This document shows positions 63,072-64,000 of a DNA stretch of 64,000 nt, in pieces (within the stretch, counting starts at the first letter, position 1; every line of letters begins with the position of its first letter). A model generated the notes under the pieces. It did not search any database. It worked only from the letters and a program-made list of their open reading frames with translations, and was not told the origin of the DNA. Made by a program: the position numbers and the translations under genes. Source of the DNA: Oxyruncus cristatus (lineage: Eukaryota; Chordata; Aves; Passeriformes; Cotingidae); assembly GCA_013399855.1 (NCBI GenBank), contig VXAY01002462.1, positions 1,171,259 through 1,235,258 on the forward strand, in the 5' to 3' direction.

Positions 63072-64000
63072 AAAGTAGTGCCCTCATTCAGGAGGCTCAG
63101 GGCAGGCAGGTGGAAGTCAAATACTCCATTCAGCAGCAGATTTGTGGTTAGTTGGGTGCTGCTTCTTGCCTTGTATGTCTGTTGTAAGGGAAAATGGGAT
63201 TACCCTCATAATGTGGTGATATTTAGTAGACAAATCTTTCAGAAATTAGGCTTCTGTTGTCTATAGGACATCCTATTTTCCTGACTTCTCAAACAGAAGG
63301 CTCAGAGGTTCATGCAACCTTTTTTTGTTTGTTTTTTTTTTTGGTTACAAAACCTATCCTTTAGAGCCTAAATCCCCTTTGGTCATAGAAGTGACACACT
63401 CATACATATACATGAAGGAAAAGGGATGGAGATACATGTGTGTGTGTGGGTGTCTGTATACACATATACACACTTGGGCACACACAGTTATTTTTTTAGA
63501 CACAAATTTAAGTAAATATACTTTAGAAACTTCAAATGTATAAAAGATTTTGCTTTGGTTTTGGATAAGACCTTGTCCATTGACTGTGTCAGAGGAAAAG
63601 CCATTCTTTCCTGTCTTATTTCCTAATGTTTTTGCCAAAGGATCAGCATTATTAATAGTGAAGTCTGCCTATAACTGAAAGGCAGCATGGCATAACTGTA
63701 TGCGGAAACTGGAACAGCTGATGTAAAAATTGGCCTCAGGAGAGGGGAGAAAGCGGTCAGCAGAAAGTTGTTACAGAAAAATTCAAGGCACTCACGGAAC
63801 CTCACAAGGAAGGCACCTATACCCAAAGCATGCCCTTTCCCATTATTTCTAATTGCTTTTAATAATAGAGTACCAATACATTTATTTAAATCTGCAGTGA
63901 TAATACTTTTGAAAAGATAAATCCAAAGCCACTATGAAACAGTTCATATTCAATTTGTTCTCAACACAGTAATACTAATGAATGCCCTATCAGTATTTTT
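63072..64000. other. Non-coding intronic end of window
   Basis: Apart from the TG/CA repeat nothing was recognised. The intron continues past the edge. Confidence 0.55.
63435..63473. repeat. (TG)n / (CA)n mixed simple repeat
   Basis: A TG-rich run followed by a CA/TA-rich run, giving a near-palindromic purine-pyrimidine alternation. It is read directly. Confidence 0.7.

Larger units (their letters stand above)
11445..64000 (-). other. PTPRM: PTPRM upstream intron (partial, >52 kb)
   Basis: From the acceptor above 11444 to the right edge no further exon could be recognised. In particular the FN3-1 exon expected immediately upstream (about 294 bp) was not seen as an open frame on the minus strand. 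Large 5' introns are usual for this gene. The intron hosts the CR1, SINE, MIR and LTR insertions listed separately. I cannot exclude a short unrelated transcript inside it. Confidence 0.75.

Overview
This window looks like nuclear DNA from a bird, most likely a passerine. CR1 LINE fragments end in the typical avian tail (gattctatgattcta-like), there are solo LTRs of avian endogenous-retrovirus type, and one tRNA-Ile-headed SINE with a CR1-like tail resembles TguSINE1, which to my knowledge is restricted to passerines. The DNA is AT-rich, has no bacterial-style gene packing, and its only convincing host coding sequence is split by introns.

The host gene lies on the minus strand and is recognisable as PTPRM (receptor-type tyrosine-protein phosphatase mu). 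Three consecutive internal exons are present: 11444-11136 (309 bp), 8195-8086 (110 bp) and 3537-3336 (202 bp). Their splice sites and phases join without error. Together they encode the second fibronectin type III (FN3) repeat and the third FN3 repeat of the ectodomain. No signal peptide, MAM, Ig, transmembrane or phosphatase exon is visible, so the window is a slice from the middle of a very large gene.

Layout by coordinate: 1-3335 is the partial downstream intron; 3538-8085 and 8196-11135 are complete introns; 11445-64000 is more than 52 kb of the upstream intron, with no further exon recognised. That large intron carries nearly all the mobile DNA. CR1 fragments lie at about 9.74, 12.1, 14.05, 24.4, 35.3, 39.5, 54.3/55.9 and 62.97 kb. 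MIR-like SINE remnants lie at 18.6 and 24.2 kb, and a tRNA-derived SINE at 41.44 kb. There is an LTR fragment at about 24.9-25.45 kb and a 1,476-bp solo LTR at 37815-39290 with an AAGGC duplication. An 840-bp solo LTR at 55021-55860 is nested in a CR1 copy with a GCATC duplication; it contains the only N of the window.

I did not find a new multi-gene system. The items most worth a second look are the nested LTR with a duplication around the N, the tRNA-derived SINE as a lineage marker, a cluster of interlocking inverted repeats at 6.35-6.49 kb, a perfect 23-bp palindrome at 47.02 kb, and a compact ETS/E-box cluster at 14.3-14.65 kb. All functional claims beyond the exons are inference.
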